Positions 9,801 to 17,066 of a stretch of DNA of 64,000 nt are shown here, piece after piece; position 1 is the stretch's first letter, and every line of letters starts with the position of its first letter. The notes under the pieces were generated by a model. That model worked only from the letters and a program-made list of their open reading frames with translations, had not been told where the DNA came from and made no database searches. Both the position numbers and the translations under genes were made by a program. This stretch comes from Haliscomenobacter sp033763495 (GTDB lineage Bacteria; Bacteroidota; Bacteroidia; Chitinophagales; Saprospiraceae): positions 1 to 64,000 of the forward strand of contig NZ_JANRKL010000152.1 in NCBI RefSeq assembly GCF_033763495.1, in the 5' to 3' direction.

Positions 9801-10775
9801 GATTCTCCTTACAAGTTGATCGCGGCGGATGCCAATGCTTCCAAATCGGTTACTACACTGGATTTGATCGCCATTCAAAAACTGATCTTAAACCTGGATT
9901 TGGCGTTTAAAAACAATACCAGCTGGCGTTTTGTCGATGCCAACTATCGTTTCCCTGACCCGGCGAATCCCTGGGCGCAACCTTTTCCTGAGTCCCATAG
10001 TGTGAATGACCTTTTCGGCCAGAAACTTGCCGCCAATTTTATTGCGGTGAAAATCGGGGATGTGAATGTTTCGGCAAATTTGGGCTTTAAAACGCCTGAA
10101 ATTCGGTCGGAAAATGACCCAATGTGGCTAGAACTGGAAGATCAAAACTTACAAAGTGGGCAACTGCATACTGTAGCCATTCGGGTGAAAGATTTAAGCA
10201 ACATCCAGGGCTATCAAATGGCACTAAGCTATGTTAACACGAAGGCCGAACTGGTCGACATCCAATACGGACTGGCCAAAGCGGAAAACTTCGGCATCTT
10301 CAAATCTGAAGGTTTGATTACAACAAACTGGTACAGCGATCAACCAAGCCTGAACCCGGATGCGGTTTTGTTTACCTTGGTATTTCGGGCAAAAGCCGTG
10401 GCGAAATTGAGCGAAATCATGCAGCTGAGCCCCGGACGTATGCAAATCGAAGCTTACAACTTTGCCGACGAACGCCTACCAATTCAAATGCGCTTCAACA
10501 ACACTGAAATTCAGACACCCAATTTTGAATTGTTCCAAAACGTACCCAATCCATTTCAGGAAAGTACCTTGATCCGTTTTTATTTGCCTGAAGCGAGTGA
10601 AGGGAGGCTGCTGGTGTATGATGCAGCCGGGAGGTTGTTGAGGGAGATCAAAGGTGAATTTATACAGGGCCTGAACCAGGTTGAATTGAGGGATGAGGAG
10701 TTGCCGAGTGGGGTGATGTATTATTCGTTTAGGAGTGGAAGGTATGCAGCAACGCGGAAAATGGTGAAAAAATAA
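3843..10775 (+). CDS. Giant cell-surface repeat protein with dockerin-like, cohesin-like and T9SS type A sorting domains
   Basis: A 2310-residue exported protein. Residues 1-25 are a signal peptide ending IQAQ. About seven ~80-residue Ig/HYR-like repeats follow at ~139-740, with recurring features CKNVT(I/V)YL, DNC and FTCADLG, and paired cysteines that probably form disulfides. A long cysteine-rich region with more HYR-like segments runs to ~1900. Residues ~1906-2075 form a dockerin-like module (LLLIRKHILG, then DANASKSVTTLD) closely resembling the C terminus of the preceding nuclease. Residues ~2093-2220 look like a cohesin-type beta-sandwich. The last ~90 residues are a T9SS type A domain (FELFQNVPNPF...GVMYYSFRSG). 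It is probably secreted by T9SS and attached at the cell surface, acting as an adhesin or scaffold; the binding partner is unknown. A strong hairpin terminator follows. Confidence 0.85.
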   Translation: MRETIRTIVLWAISIFWVGTQIQAQSCTASAGQFSPATLSHCPGDSIQVNVNGAFVGVGYTTEYWLTDTNRVFLAKASSTGKFGPRTAGKYFVFAFNHQLNNSAQFPPQVDSTVARVRLSTTGCFALSDSLILNLEDLIPPVVRCKNVTLYLAEEGTADLLVASIEDGSSEECSEIRNPRLRKTQFTCADLGENTNTYYLEDASGNLDSCNFTVTVIDNIRPVANCRNVTIYLNANGVAVLNVDSLNLNSYDNCGGIKSIEASPNRFTCADLGTNLVILTVKDSSNNVGLCSATVTVLDTLRPTANCKNIEVFLDEEGQASILPSAVDNESVDNCGTIASLDLSQTSFTCADLGEKRLTMTVTDRSGNQQTCTAIVTVRDTIKPRVQCRTTTIFLGSDGQAVLVPSLINAGGSDNCAGLSYRLSRDRFFCADRGQAEVTLYVTDAAGNTDSCSTLITVVDQVKPQARCKNITVYLDASGKAEITPAMVNNGSTDNCFVDSLALDKSTFSCEDIGENAVSLTVYDEEGNSSVCLAAVIVLDTLNPSFQCSADLIINSNADGDQDCGYTVTNRRLNPINRNDNCGISRVYHNFTAAPSDTTLLGATFPVGLTQVLWTIEDANGRYQTCTVNVTVNDVLPPVPVCADTVLVQLGANGSLRIDSSTVDAGSYDNCKIVTFALSKVDFNCNDIGFHRITATLRDASGNTADTVVVVGIIAGAACGSPKISNAKGPKIGDPCSCRGNGAFDEEIVIGPALPNQIWRVKNTTLRDSLNLNVYPAGTQFREVKIKPDSSIYVLRGVHLDGQGYTLEAESPLFPSTLSISNLCKYPKPQVFDLDNPICLFTPAITLTGNGGTGVQGTGSFKINGQTASTFNPKTLGTGTHQVTYTFDAGNPAGKLEPKDVGCTSTLTKQVVVIKNEPVFACRSDLSINVNSSCEVLITPGMLMVNKFDCYDDFEVILNYNGTLVPNPVPGSYVGKTITGYIRFKPTPNIISCNVNIVLQDITGPQIIACPEDKTTGLVCTDFDSIFNNVKTIDPAFRNFMGRPLVEDNCGGTTITFSDAIFNFANCHPSYAKGIIRTFTVKDKFGNASTCVQQFFFRRPAEIFFPKDTLVKTNCEQAALPTDTQGNLSPTISGRPWFINGFGKKVYLDNSANTCNYSATYSDQRVTVCGTRYALIRNWRLIDWCDPSRMLEKRQLVEVGDFDAPIVSSPELDLDRNGVIDDTLRYGVAPFNCLAAFALPSPKIVDCSSTTLTTEIYSWQPETISGFPTGRIIWVKLDLPVVNGQVQNVPLGTHYFIFTVRDICNQETKDTVAFKVLDRIAPTMVCNSEFAVSLGGGGMARITTADVNKSSRDNCDNSLKLEVRRLIPAECAPDSVPGYSLWDAFVDISCCDVGKLVTIELRGSDKYGNTNTCITRLQVEDKLAPFCTPPPNRTINCNDIPDGLDISSLAVLQRNFGLPTVEDNCEVTWEELSPIVDLDNCGVGSITRKFRARDAAGNLSESICEQVITVNPVHNYEIKFPKDVVSYCGTPLPDTLLLDELACDVLAINVEDRQFTIPGGGCYQIFRTYQVMNLCEYDDISAPIILSRDLDCDLLPGDENLWLMVRPNGVTYLDKDNNENNVFPRNNERGRSCDGLGNPIGHWSSSNINQSLKSRGFWQYTQQITVIDTVKPVINYTQGAPFCSNDNSTCNGSVDLLYTVFENCTPNGLQLSGGVDLNNNGSIDRQLSASELQGIYPNYRIRGTFPIGTHSFVVQVRDACGNIGTRSLTFRVVDCKAPSPICKSGITVTLQALNPVRDINGDGKEDLAYAVVKAADFIASPTTDCSGPIRYSINREGAIPNINQDSLLLTCTDEGTVIVEIYAWDSANNPTAMQPDGRLGGPNHDFCLNFVTVQNNGDICIPPPQGVLGGLIQTESRQGLPNVEVTLSGQASNRTTSTPTGNYVFLNLVEGNDYTITPRLNTDHVNGVSTFDLLLIRKHILGVTALDSPYKLIAADANASKSVTTLDLIAIQKLILNLDLAFKNNTSWRFVDANYRFPDPANPWAQPFPESHSVNDLFGQKLAANFIAVKIGDVNVSANLGFKTPEIRSENDPMWLELEDQNLQSGQLHTVAIRVKDLSNIQGYQMALSYVNTKAELVDIQYGLAKAENFGIFKSEGLITTNWYSDQPSLNPDAVLFTLVFRAKAVAKLSEIMQLSPGRMQIEAYNFADERLPIQMRFNNTEIQTPNFELFQNVPNPFQESTLIRFYLPEASEGRLLVYDAAGRLLREIKGEFIQGLNQVELRDEELPSGVMYYSFRSGRYAATRKMVKK

Positions 10776-10779
10776 ACGT

Positions 10780-10812
10780 AGGGGCAGCCCTTTGCGACTG
10801 CCCCTGATTTTT
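10780..10812 (+). terminator. Intrinsic terminator of the giant T9SS gene
   Basis: AGGGGCAG (10780-10787) pairs exactly with CTGCCCCT (10798-10805), followed by GATTTTT. It starts 4 bp after the stop codon and separates this gene from the convergent susD. Confidence 0.75.
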
Positions 10813-10857
10813 CGACAGGTGACCGAATGAGACGCCCACACAGGGGCACCCCAACAA

Positions 10858-12375
10858 TCATTTCTCTGTAAACCACACTGGTTTGGTGTGGTAATTGGCA
10901 TCATTCCCGCCAATGGTATTCAACGATTCCCGGTTCCATACATACTCAGAGTTAAATCGTGGACGGAAACGCTGAGCCAGCTTGCCACTGTTGTCGATGT
11001 ACAGGGTAGTTGGAGGCGTAAAACCAGTATATACATCTGTACTGTAGTTGTAACGGCGCATATCCGCCCAGGTTTCAACGGCACCAATCACCCAGCAGGC
11101 AATGTATTTTTGCAACATGATATCGCTTAATTTCAATGCATCAGCTGTTTGTGGAACCGCTGCACTTGCCATATAGGCATCGCGGTTTGCTGCGGTGACT
11201 TTGGCCAAATCCATGTGGGCAATGACCCCTTTTTTGTATGCATCATAAGCGAGGGCTTTGTCTCCTTTGATAAAGGCAGCTTCAGCCTTGATGAACTGCA
11301 TTTCAGAATAGGTAATCAGTGGGTGATCCGCCTTATCTGTAAAGAAATACTTGCCGGTAATTGTGGTAATCGCAGCGGATGGATTTGCCCCCCACATATT
11401 TGGAATACGCTTGGGATCCGTGTTGCTGGTGGTTGGGTCACCTTTACCAGCAACAACGCCACGGAAAGTACCATCTGCGGAAGCGGTAATCATTAAAGGC
11501 ATCCGAGGATCAACCACGCCATTGAACACGGTACCGTTCAGCAAATTCAAAATATAGGTAGTAGGACGGAAAGACCCCAGGTTGTTACGGGTAGGACCGT
11601 AGAAATTACCATCCAAGGAGTTGGTTCCTGCATGGGGTACGTTAAAATTGTCCGCATTACTAGCGAGTGACTTGTCGCAGTATTCAATCACCTTATTGGG
11701 ATCATACGTAGATTTGTTGGTCAGGCGATGAGCATTGTGGGCTAAAACAGCATAGACAAATTTTATCCACTTGGTGCGATCACCTTTGTAAGTCAAATCT
11801 CCACGGCCCAAATTGGCAGTACTTACGTTTCCATCGGTCCGATTGAGGTCTGCCAATGCCTCGTTAGACAAGCGAACTACTTCGGCATAAACATCCTGTT
11901 GTGAATCAAAATCAAATACATAGCGGTTGGGCTCCCAAGCTTGTTTGAAGATAACTTCGCCATGCACATCAGTCACCATTTGCCAACTCCAGGCACGAAT
12001 GGCTTTAGCTACACCCACATAATCCCACTGTTGTTTGGCAGTTGCTTGTTCAATGATGATGTCCACATTTTTGCCAATCGACCAGTAATGGCTGCGCCAA
12101 ATTTCACCACCTGCATCGCTGGCAGGAACGTAGCCATGTAAGTCCCAGGCATTGTTGGCAGAGACGAGCGCCCAATTTTGAGTGTATTGACCAGCAAAAC
12201 GGGAATCAAAAGAAATTCCGCGGGCCATTTGGCTCAACATCGGAGGTAGAATTGCAAACCCTTCGGCAACCTGTGGGTTGCTGGGGTCAAAGTTGACGTC
12301 CAGGTAGTCATCACATGCATTGAAGACGAACAAACCCATCAACCCAATAAATGCAATAATGATTTTATTTTTCAT
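10858..12375 (-). CDS. SusD/RagB family outer-membrane nutrient-binding lipoprotein
   Basis: A 505-residue lipoprotein with lipobox FVFNAC at ~14-19 followed by DDYLDVNFDPSNP, typical of SusD-like proteins. It acts as the surface lid of the SusC channel, capturing oligosaccharides or peptides at the outer face of the outer membrane. The start is set at the ATG of MKNKIIIAF; an upstream in-frame extension would add 35 residues overlapping the end of susC without a signal sequence. It lies 25 bp downstream of susC on the same strand, so the two form an operon. No glycosidase, peptidase or sensor is next to the pair, so the substrate cannot be inferred. Confidence 0.92.
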   Translation of the reverse strand: MKNKIIIAFIGLMGLFVFNACDDYLDVNFDPSNPQVAEGFAILPPMLSQMARGISFDSRFAGQYTQNWALVSANNAWDLHGYVPASDAGGEIWRSHYWSIGKNVDIIIEQATAKQQWDYVGVAKAIRAWSWQMVTDVHGEVIFKQAWEPNRYVFDFDSQQDVYAEVVRLSNEALADLNRTDGNVSTANLGRGDLTYKGDRTKWIKFVYAVLAHNAHRLTNKSTYDPNKVIEYCDKSLASNADNFNVPHAGTNSLDGNFYGPTRNNLGSFRPTTYILNLLNGTVFNGVVDPRMPLMITASADGTFRGVVAGKGDPTTSNTDPKRIPNMWGANPSAAITTITGKYFFTDKADHPLITYSEMQFIKAEAAFIKGDKALAYDAYKKGVIAHMDLAKVTAANRDAYMASAAVPQTADALKLSDIMLQKYIACWVIGAVETWADMRRYNYSTDVYTGFTPPTTLYIDNSGKLAQRFRPRFNSEYVWNRESLNTIGGNDANYHTKPVWFTEK

Positions 12376-12400
12376 GATTGAATGCACTTTTAAATGAACA

Positions 12401-15400
12401 TTAAAACGTAATGCTGAGGCCTGCAGAAACCTGACGTGGCAAGGATGTTTTACCAAAGTCAATCCCGTAACCTCCGGCACCCCCTGTTGCAGGGCTGGTA
12501 ATGCTCACGTAGGGGTCAGCACCGGTGTAATTGGTAATCAGGAAAAGGTCAGTTCCATTCACAAATATGCTCAACTCCTTGATGGCTTTACCACCTTTAA
12601 TTGGCATGTTGTAGCGCAAGGTTACATCGCGTAAGCGCAACCAGTTGATGTCCCTTTCCACAAATTCTTCTGGTGCCAAAACGGTAGTGTAGTAGGTTTC
12701 GTTAGCACTGGGGATGATCTCCTTGGTGTTGACGGTTGGTGTTTCACTTTCCTCTTTTCCGTCACGGAGCACTCCAGGGAAAACGATTGGTTTGTCGCGG
12801 TCCAAAGTTCTTTTGCTCAGGCCATTCCTGGTCAGGTACAACTCATTTCCGTTGATGATGTCCCCACCTTTACGGATGTCCAACAAGAAGGAAAGGGAGA
12901 AATTTTTATAGGAAAAACTATTGACAATACCTACGGTGAAGTCAGGGTTGCGGTCTCCAATGGGCAAGAAGTTGGAATTCATGATCGGATAACCTGTTGT
13001 AGGATTGATCAAAATCTGTCCCTTGCTGTTACGCAGATAACTGAAGCCACCAATCGCAGTAGCAGAACCTGCACCACGGCTATTCAACTCAGGGTAAAAG
13101 CGGTTTGCCGCCTGGTTGAAACGAGCTGCCAAAAGATCGGCAGGGGCAAACGCACTGGCACGCACGTTGTCTATGGCCCAGGTATCAGAATTGTAGTATT
13201 CAGACTGATTTGCTGGTAGGCTAAGTACTTTGGTGTCGTAGTGGGTAAAATTGACATTCAATTCCCATTCAAAATTGCGGTTGCGCACTGGAATCAAGCC
13301 CAGTTGAATTTCATAACCAGTAGTGTTCATTTCGCCACCATTGAGCAAACCGAAAATAAACCCGGTACCATAGCTCAAGCGTTGAGAAATAATCTGGTCG
13401 ATCAAGGTCTTGGAGAACCAACTTCCTTCGATGTTAACCCGGCTTTTAAAAAGAGCGATTTCTGTGCCGAATTCATAACTCCTTACGGTTTCTGGTTTCA
13501 ACCCTGGGTTGTCACCAAAGAAGTCATACAAAAATCCTCCACCAGTAGAAGATTGAGGAACCAAACGTGCGCGGATTTTATATGCGGGTGCAGGGTTCCC
13601 TACTTCGGCAAAAGTAGCCCGCAATTTGAGCGCGTTGATAACTTTTGATTTCACCTTAAGGAATGGCATTTCCATAACGTTCCAAGCCAAACCTGCTGAA
13701 GGATAGAAGTAAGAACGGTTTTCAATAGGTAGGGTAGAAGACCAGTCGTTTCTTCCTGTTACATTCAGCGTCAGCCAGTTATCGTAGGTGAAGTTGGCTT
13801 GTCCAAAAGCGCCCAACAAACGGGTGCGGGTTAAAATGGTCTTGTTTCGCATGGTAGTAGGGTCAACGTTGTTGATGCTGTTGAAATCAGGCAAGAACAA
13901 TTTTTCCCCATAAACAGAAGTCGTTTCATAGCTACGGTCATCCAGAGAACCCCCAACCTGTACGGAAACAGCTAATTTTCCAACTGATTTATTGACGCTC
14001 GCAAAGAAGTTGCTGTTGAGCAAACGACCAATGTCGGTGTAGTTTTCAATCCATCCGTTGCGGCTAAATCCGATGTTGGAGAATGGATGGAAAAAACGAT
14101 TTGCTTTAGTGGTGTAAATATCGGCCCCGAAACGACCAGTGAAGCTCAACCACGGAGTGACTTCTGCTTTCAGAGTGATGTTCCCGTTAGTCCGGTCGGT
14201 TTGCTCCTCTCTGGCGCTGTTGTTAACGTTGAAAAAGGGGTTGTCGTTATCCGCACCAGGGTTGGTAGAGGGTAAAGTCAGAATCCGGGTGCCATCTGCG
14301 TTTTCATACAAGCGAGCATCCTTATCTCTGGGAAAACGCATCAAAGCCGTCAGATAACCTTGTGCACCTCCAGGAGGAAGAATATTGCGGTTTCGAGCAT
14401 AACTGAAGCGGCTGGTCATTTTGAGCCATTTCAATACCTGAGCATCAGTATTCAAGGCTGCGTTGACTTGTTGGAAGCGATTGGTAGGGATGATCCCTTT
14501 ACTGTCCAGATATGAAGTAGACATCCGATAGGTCAGGCGTTGAGTGCCACCTTCGAAAGCCAGGTCGTGGCGTTGATTGCTTCCTCTTTGGTAGAAATTA
14601 CTTACGTTGTCGTAAAAAGTAGTACCATCAGCGTATTTGGGACCGAAAAAATCAGGGTCATTGGCTTCTACGGCACCGTTTCTACCACGACCATAAATGG
14701 TTTGAATTTCAGGGAAAAGGTACAATTCGGATGCAGCCAAACGGCTGGTATAGGTCAATTTACCAGTTCCTTCTTTTCCTTTCCGGGTTGTAATCAGGAT
14801 AACCCCGTTGGCACCTTCATTGCCGTACAAGGCTGCCGCTTCCGGCCCTTTTAAAACGGTGATGTTTTCAATGTCGTTGGGGTTCAACTCCGCCAAGCGG
14901 CTACCAATGTCGTCGCGGTTGTTGTTGACGTTGCCATTGACACCCGTTGCATCAGAATGCAGATTGTGTTGGTCCAGGGTCCCACTATTGATGGGCAAAC
15001 CATCTAAAACAATTAAGGGTTGATTGCTACTTCCCAGAGAGTTTACCCCTCTTAAGTTGAGCACAACAGATCCCCCGGCTACACCCGAAACAGGTGTCAG
15101 GCTCAGGCCTGCTACCCGACCTTGTAAACTCAAAAAGGCGTTATCGCGCTGGGTGCTGCGGATCTGATCTCCATCTACTTTTTGAGAAGAATAAGTGAGT
15201 TTCCTTTTGTTCGTTTCAATTCCAAATGCTGTGACGGTAACTTCGTCCAGGAGTTTGGTGTTTTCCAGCAGAGTCACATTAATAACGCTGCGGTTGTTGA
15301 TGGATACGGTTTGGGTAGAAAAACCAGTATAACTGAATTCCAATACACCATTGCCAGGGACGTCCAGGTTGAATTCACCATCAACTCCGGTAATTGTACC

Positions 15401-15580
15401 ACGAGAGGTCCCTTGTAGCAGAATATTTACCCCCGGTAGCGCACCACCTTCGGAGTCGGTCACTTTACCGCTTACTTGCACTTGTGCTGTAGCGGAAACC
15501 AGGAACCCGGTCATGAACAATAAAACACCCAACATCTTGCGCAACAAGACGGGTGTACTAGTGAGGTAATACTTGAGCAT
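12401..15580 (-). CDS. SusC/RagA family TonB-linked outer-membrane transporter
   Basis: A 1059-residue TonB-dependent receptor. A signal peptide (~1-32, ending SATAQ) precedes a carboxypeptidase-D-like regulatory domain (~34-110, VSGKVTDSEGGALPGVNILL). A TonB-box region (DEVTVTAFG), a plug domain (~130-250, including LRGVNSLGSSNQPLIVLDG and ENITVLKGPEAAALYG) and a long beta-barrel ending in the terminal aromatic AGLSITF follow. It imports ligand captured by the SusD partner, powered by TonB-ExbB-ExbD; such a cluster lies at 34388-36890. A promoter box is at 15683-15690. Confidence 0.95.
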   Translation of the reverse strand: MLKYYLTSTPVLLRKMLGVLLFMTGFLVSATAQVQVSGKVTDSEGGALPGVNILLQGTSRGTITGVDGEFNLDVPGNGVLEFSYTGFSTQTVSINNRSVINVTLLENTKLLDEVTVTAFGIETNKRKLTYSSQKVDGDQIRSTQRDNAFLSLQGRVAGLSLTPVSGVAGGSVVLNLRGVNSLGSSNQPLIVLDGLPINSGTLDQHNLHSDATGVNGNVNNNRDDIGSRLAELNPNDIENITVLKGPEAAALYGNEGANGVILITTRKGKEGTGKLTYTSRLAASELYLFPEIQTIYGRGRNGAVEANDPDFFGPKYADGTTFYDNVSNFYQRGSNQRHDLAFEGGTQRLTYRMSTSYLDSKGIIPTNRFQQVNAALNTDAQVLKWLKMTSRFSYARNRNILPPGGAQGYLTALMRFPRDKDARLYENADGTRILTLPSTNPGADNDNPFFNVNNSAREEQTDRTNGNITLKAEVTPWLSFTGRFGADIYTTKANRFFHPFSNIGFSRNGWIENYTDIGRLLNSNFFASVNKSVGKLAVSVQVGGSLDDRSYETTSVYGEKLFLPDFNSINNVDPTTMRNKTILTRTRLLGAFGQANFTYDNWLTLNVTGRNDWSSTLPIENRSYFYPSAGLAWNVMEMPFLKVKSKVINALKLRATFAEVGNPAPAYKIRARLVPQSSTGGGFLYDFFGDNPGLKPETVRSYEFGTEIALFKSRVNIEGSWFSKTLIDQIISQRLSYGTGFIFGLLNGGEMNTTGYEIQLGLIPVRNRNFEWELNVNFTHYDTKVLSLPANQSEYYNSDTWAIDNVRASAFAPADLLAARFNQAANRFYPELNSRGAGSATAIGGFSYLRNSKGQILINPTTGYPIMNSNFLPIGDRNPDFTVGIVNSFSYKNFSLSFLLDIRKGGDIINGNELYLTRNGLSKRTLDRDKPIVFPGVLRDGKEESETPTVNTKEIIPSANETYYTTVLAPEEFVERDINWLRLRDVTLRYNMPIKGGKAIKELSIFVNGTDLFLITNYTGADPYVSITSPATGGAGGYGIDFGKTSLPRQVSAGLSITF

Positions 15581-15883
15581 ACTACTACTGTTTTAAATGA
15601 TAGACATGTATTTGAGTCGTGCTGGCGAGTAGTTGTGAAGCCACTCACCTGGCGGCTAAGCTCTTGTTGAGATGCAGGTAAACAAACTTAGGGATTGAAT
15701 GCAGTAGTCTGTAAGTTTTGTCTATCTATTTGCCAGCACAATGAGAAGTGAAAAACTGCATGGGATAAAGATATAAGCTTTTGGTATATTATTGCGCAAA
15801 AGGGTAAATTTTATTTGGCGCGCCGGGGTGTAATTCCAACGGTTTATCCCAAAATCATGTCTTTAGCGTAAAAAAGGGATCTG
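15581..15883. other. Divergent intergenic region, 303 bp
   Basis: It separates susC (minus) from a lipoprotein gene (plus). It holds the susC promoter box at 15683-15690. No exact TAnnTTTG box was found for the plus-strand gene, and I see no inverted repeat or small gene. Confidence 0.5.
15683..15690 (-). promoter_or_regulatory. Promoter -7 box for the susC-susD operon
   Basis: Reads TAAGTTTG on the minus strand, an exact TAnnTTTG match, ~102 bp upstream of the susC ATG. The ~95-nt leader leaves room for post-transcriptional control, but no defined structure was recognised. Confidence 0.5.
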
Positions 15884-16819
15884 ATGAAAAACTTGTTACT
15901 CATTAGTTGTCTTGCCTTTGGATGTTGCTCTTGCGCGAGCATTCTCAACCCAAGTTACAAGACCATGACGATTTACACCCCTGGCCCCAGCAAAATCATT
16001 CTCAAAAAAGACACTTTACATACGGAAGCCAATGAGGCTCATTTTTTGGTGCCGCGCAGCAAGGAAGCGCTTAGTTTACGTGTGATCGCGGACTCAAGTG
16101 ATCAATCCCTGACGGTTAATGCCAAAAACTCCTTTGCCTACTACCTCAACCTGGCCTACAATTTTGGTTTGGGGATGTTGGTCGACCAAAACAACCGCAA
16201 ACGGTATACCTATCCTCGCCGGATTTATCTGGACAGTACAGCCATAAGTGGGCTTAGGTATCAGCCTAGCCTAGGAACCCAAAAAGGGGAGGTCAATGTG
16301 CACCTTACCATGCCATTCCTTAATTCATTTGTGCAAAAGCCAACTCAAGATGGTTCCAAGGTTGGCATTGGACTTTTGGGCCTTGGGTTTGGTTTAGATT
16401 ATTACCATCAGAATGACCAGTATTTAAAACTTGGCTTTTGTACGGTAAGTGATTTTTTTTCGCCCTTTCCTGCTCCTGTATATGTTGAAGGAGGGCGAGA
16501 TTATTTGAACTCAGCCTTCGGATACCTAAGCAATCATCATCGGATCAAACGCTTGGATTGGGGGTATGGCATTATTTTGGCTGAAAACAAATGGACTGTG
16601 GATAATTACATCGATCAACCCGATAGCAACCCACCTCAGATTTCACAACGAAAAAGAAGTGTGTCGGCTGGACTGATCTTTTCAGGGCATTATTTTACTG
16701 GGCCAAGTTTCCACATGGGGCTTCAGTATTGTCCCAGCCTTTGGCGATTGTATGAGAATCCAGGTTTTCGTTATGAACATGTCATCGGTGTGGATTTGGC
16801 GTGGAAGATCAGGTTGTAA
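15884..16819 (+). CDS. Uncharacterised lipoprotein
   Basis: I do not recognise this 311-residue protein. It has a lipoprotein signal, MKNLLLISCLAFGCCSC followed by ASILNPSYKTM, so it is probably lipid-anchored in the outer membrane or periplasm. The N-terminal third is beta-rich. The C-terminal two thirds contain alternating glycine/aromatic segments (VGIGLLGLGFGLDYY, SVSAGLIFSGHYF, HVIGVDLAWKIRL) suggesting a small beta-barrel or sandwich. The gene is monocistronic: susC diverges upstream and a ~195 bp inverted-repeat element follows. Confidence 0.75.
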   Translation: MKNLLLISCLAFGCCSCASILNPSYKTMTIYTPGPSKIILKKDTLHTEANEAHFLVPRSKEALSLRVIADSSDQSLTVNAKNSFAYYLNLAYNFGLGMLVDQNNRKRYTYPRRIYLDSTAISGLRYQPSLGTQKGEVNVHLTMPFLNSFVQKPTQDGSKVGIGLLGLGFGLDYYHQNDQYLKLGFCTVSDFFSPFPAPVYVEGGRDYLNSAFGYLSNHHRIKRLDWGYGIILAENKWTVDNYIDQPDSNPPQISQRKRSVSAGLIFSGHYFTGPSFHMGLQYCPSLWRLYENPGFRYEHVIGVDLAWKIRL

Positions 16820-16839
16820 GTGAGATTGAAGGACAAACC

Positions 16840-17034
16840 AAAGCGACAAAAACTAGCACAAAGGACACCAAGGCAGCACAAAGGGCACAAAGTTAGACGT
16901 TGACGAGGCTTTTGCCCAAAATGAGATTTGATTAAAAACAAATTTCGAGCGCGTCGCTTTGTCAACGTCTAACTCTGTGTCCTTTGAGTCCTCTTTTTTT
17001 CCTTTGTGCTAATTTTTGTCGCTTAGGCATTGTG
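16840..17034. repeat. Long inverted-repeat element, cacaaagg family (copy 1)
   Basis: Imperfect inverted arms at 16840-16904 and 16961-17034 (AAAGCGACAAAAA.. against ..TTTTTGTCGCTT; inner AGTTAGACGTTGAC against GTCAACGTCTAACT) enclose a 56-bp loop. The loop and inner arms match, in opposite orientation, the element at 58829-59019, so the two are copies of one element. It fills the gap between two convergent genes and could fold into a long transcript-ending hairpin. Confidence 0.8.
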
Positions 17035-17066
17035 TCTTAGTGCCTTTGTCGCAAAACAAAAACACC

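Noticed and set aside
10858..15580. SusC/SusD pair as a full polysaccharide-utilisation locus
   Set aside because: No glycoside hydrolase, lyase, sulfatase or sensor is adjacent, so only the transporter pair is supported.
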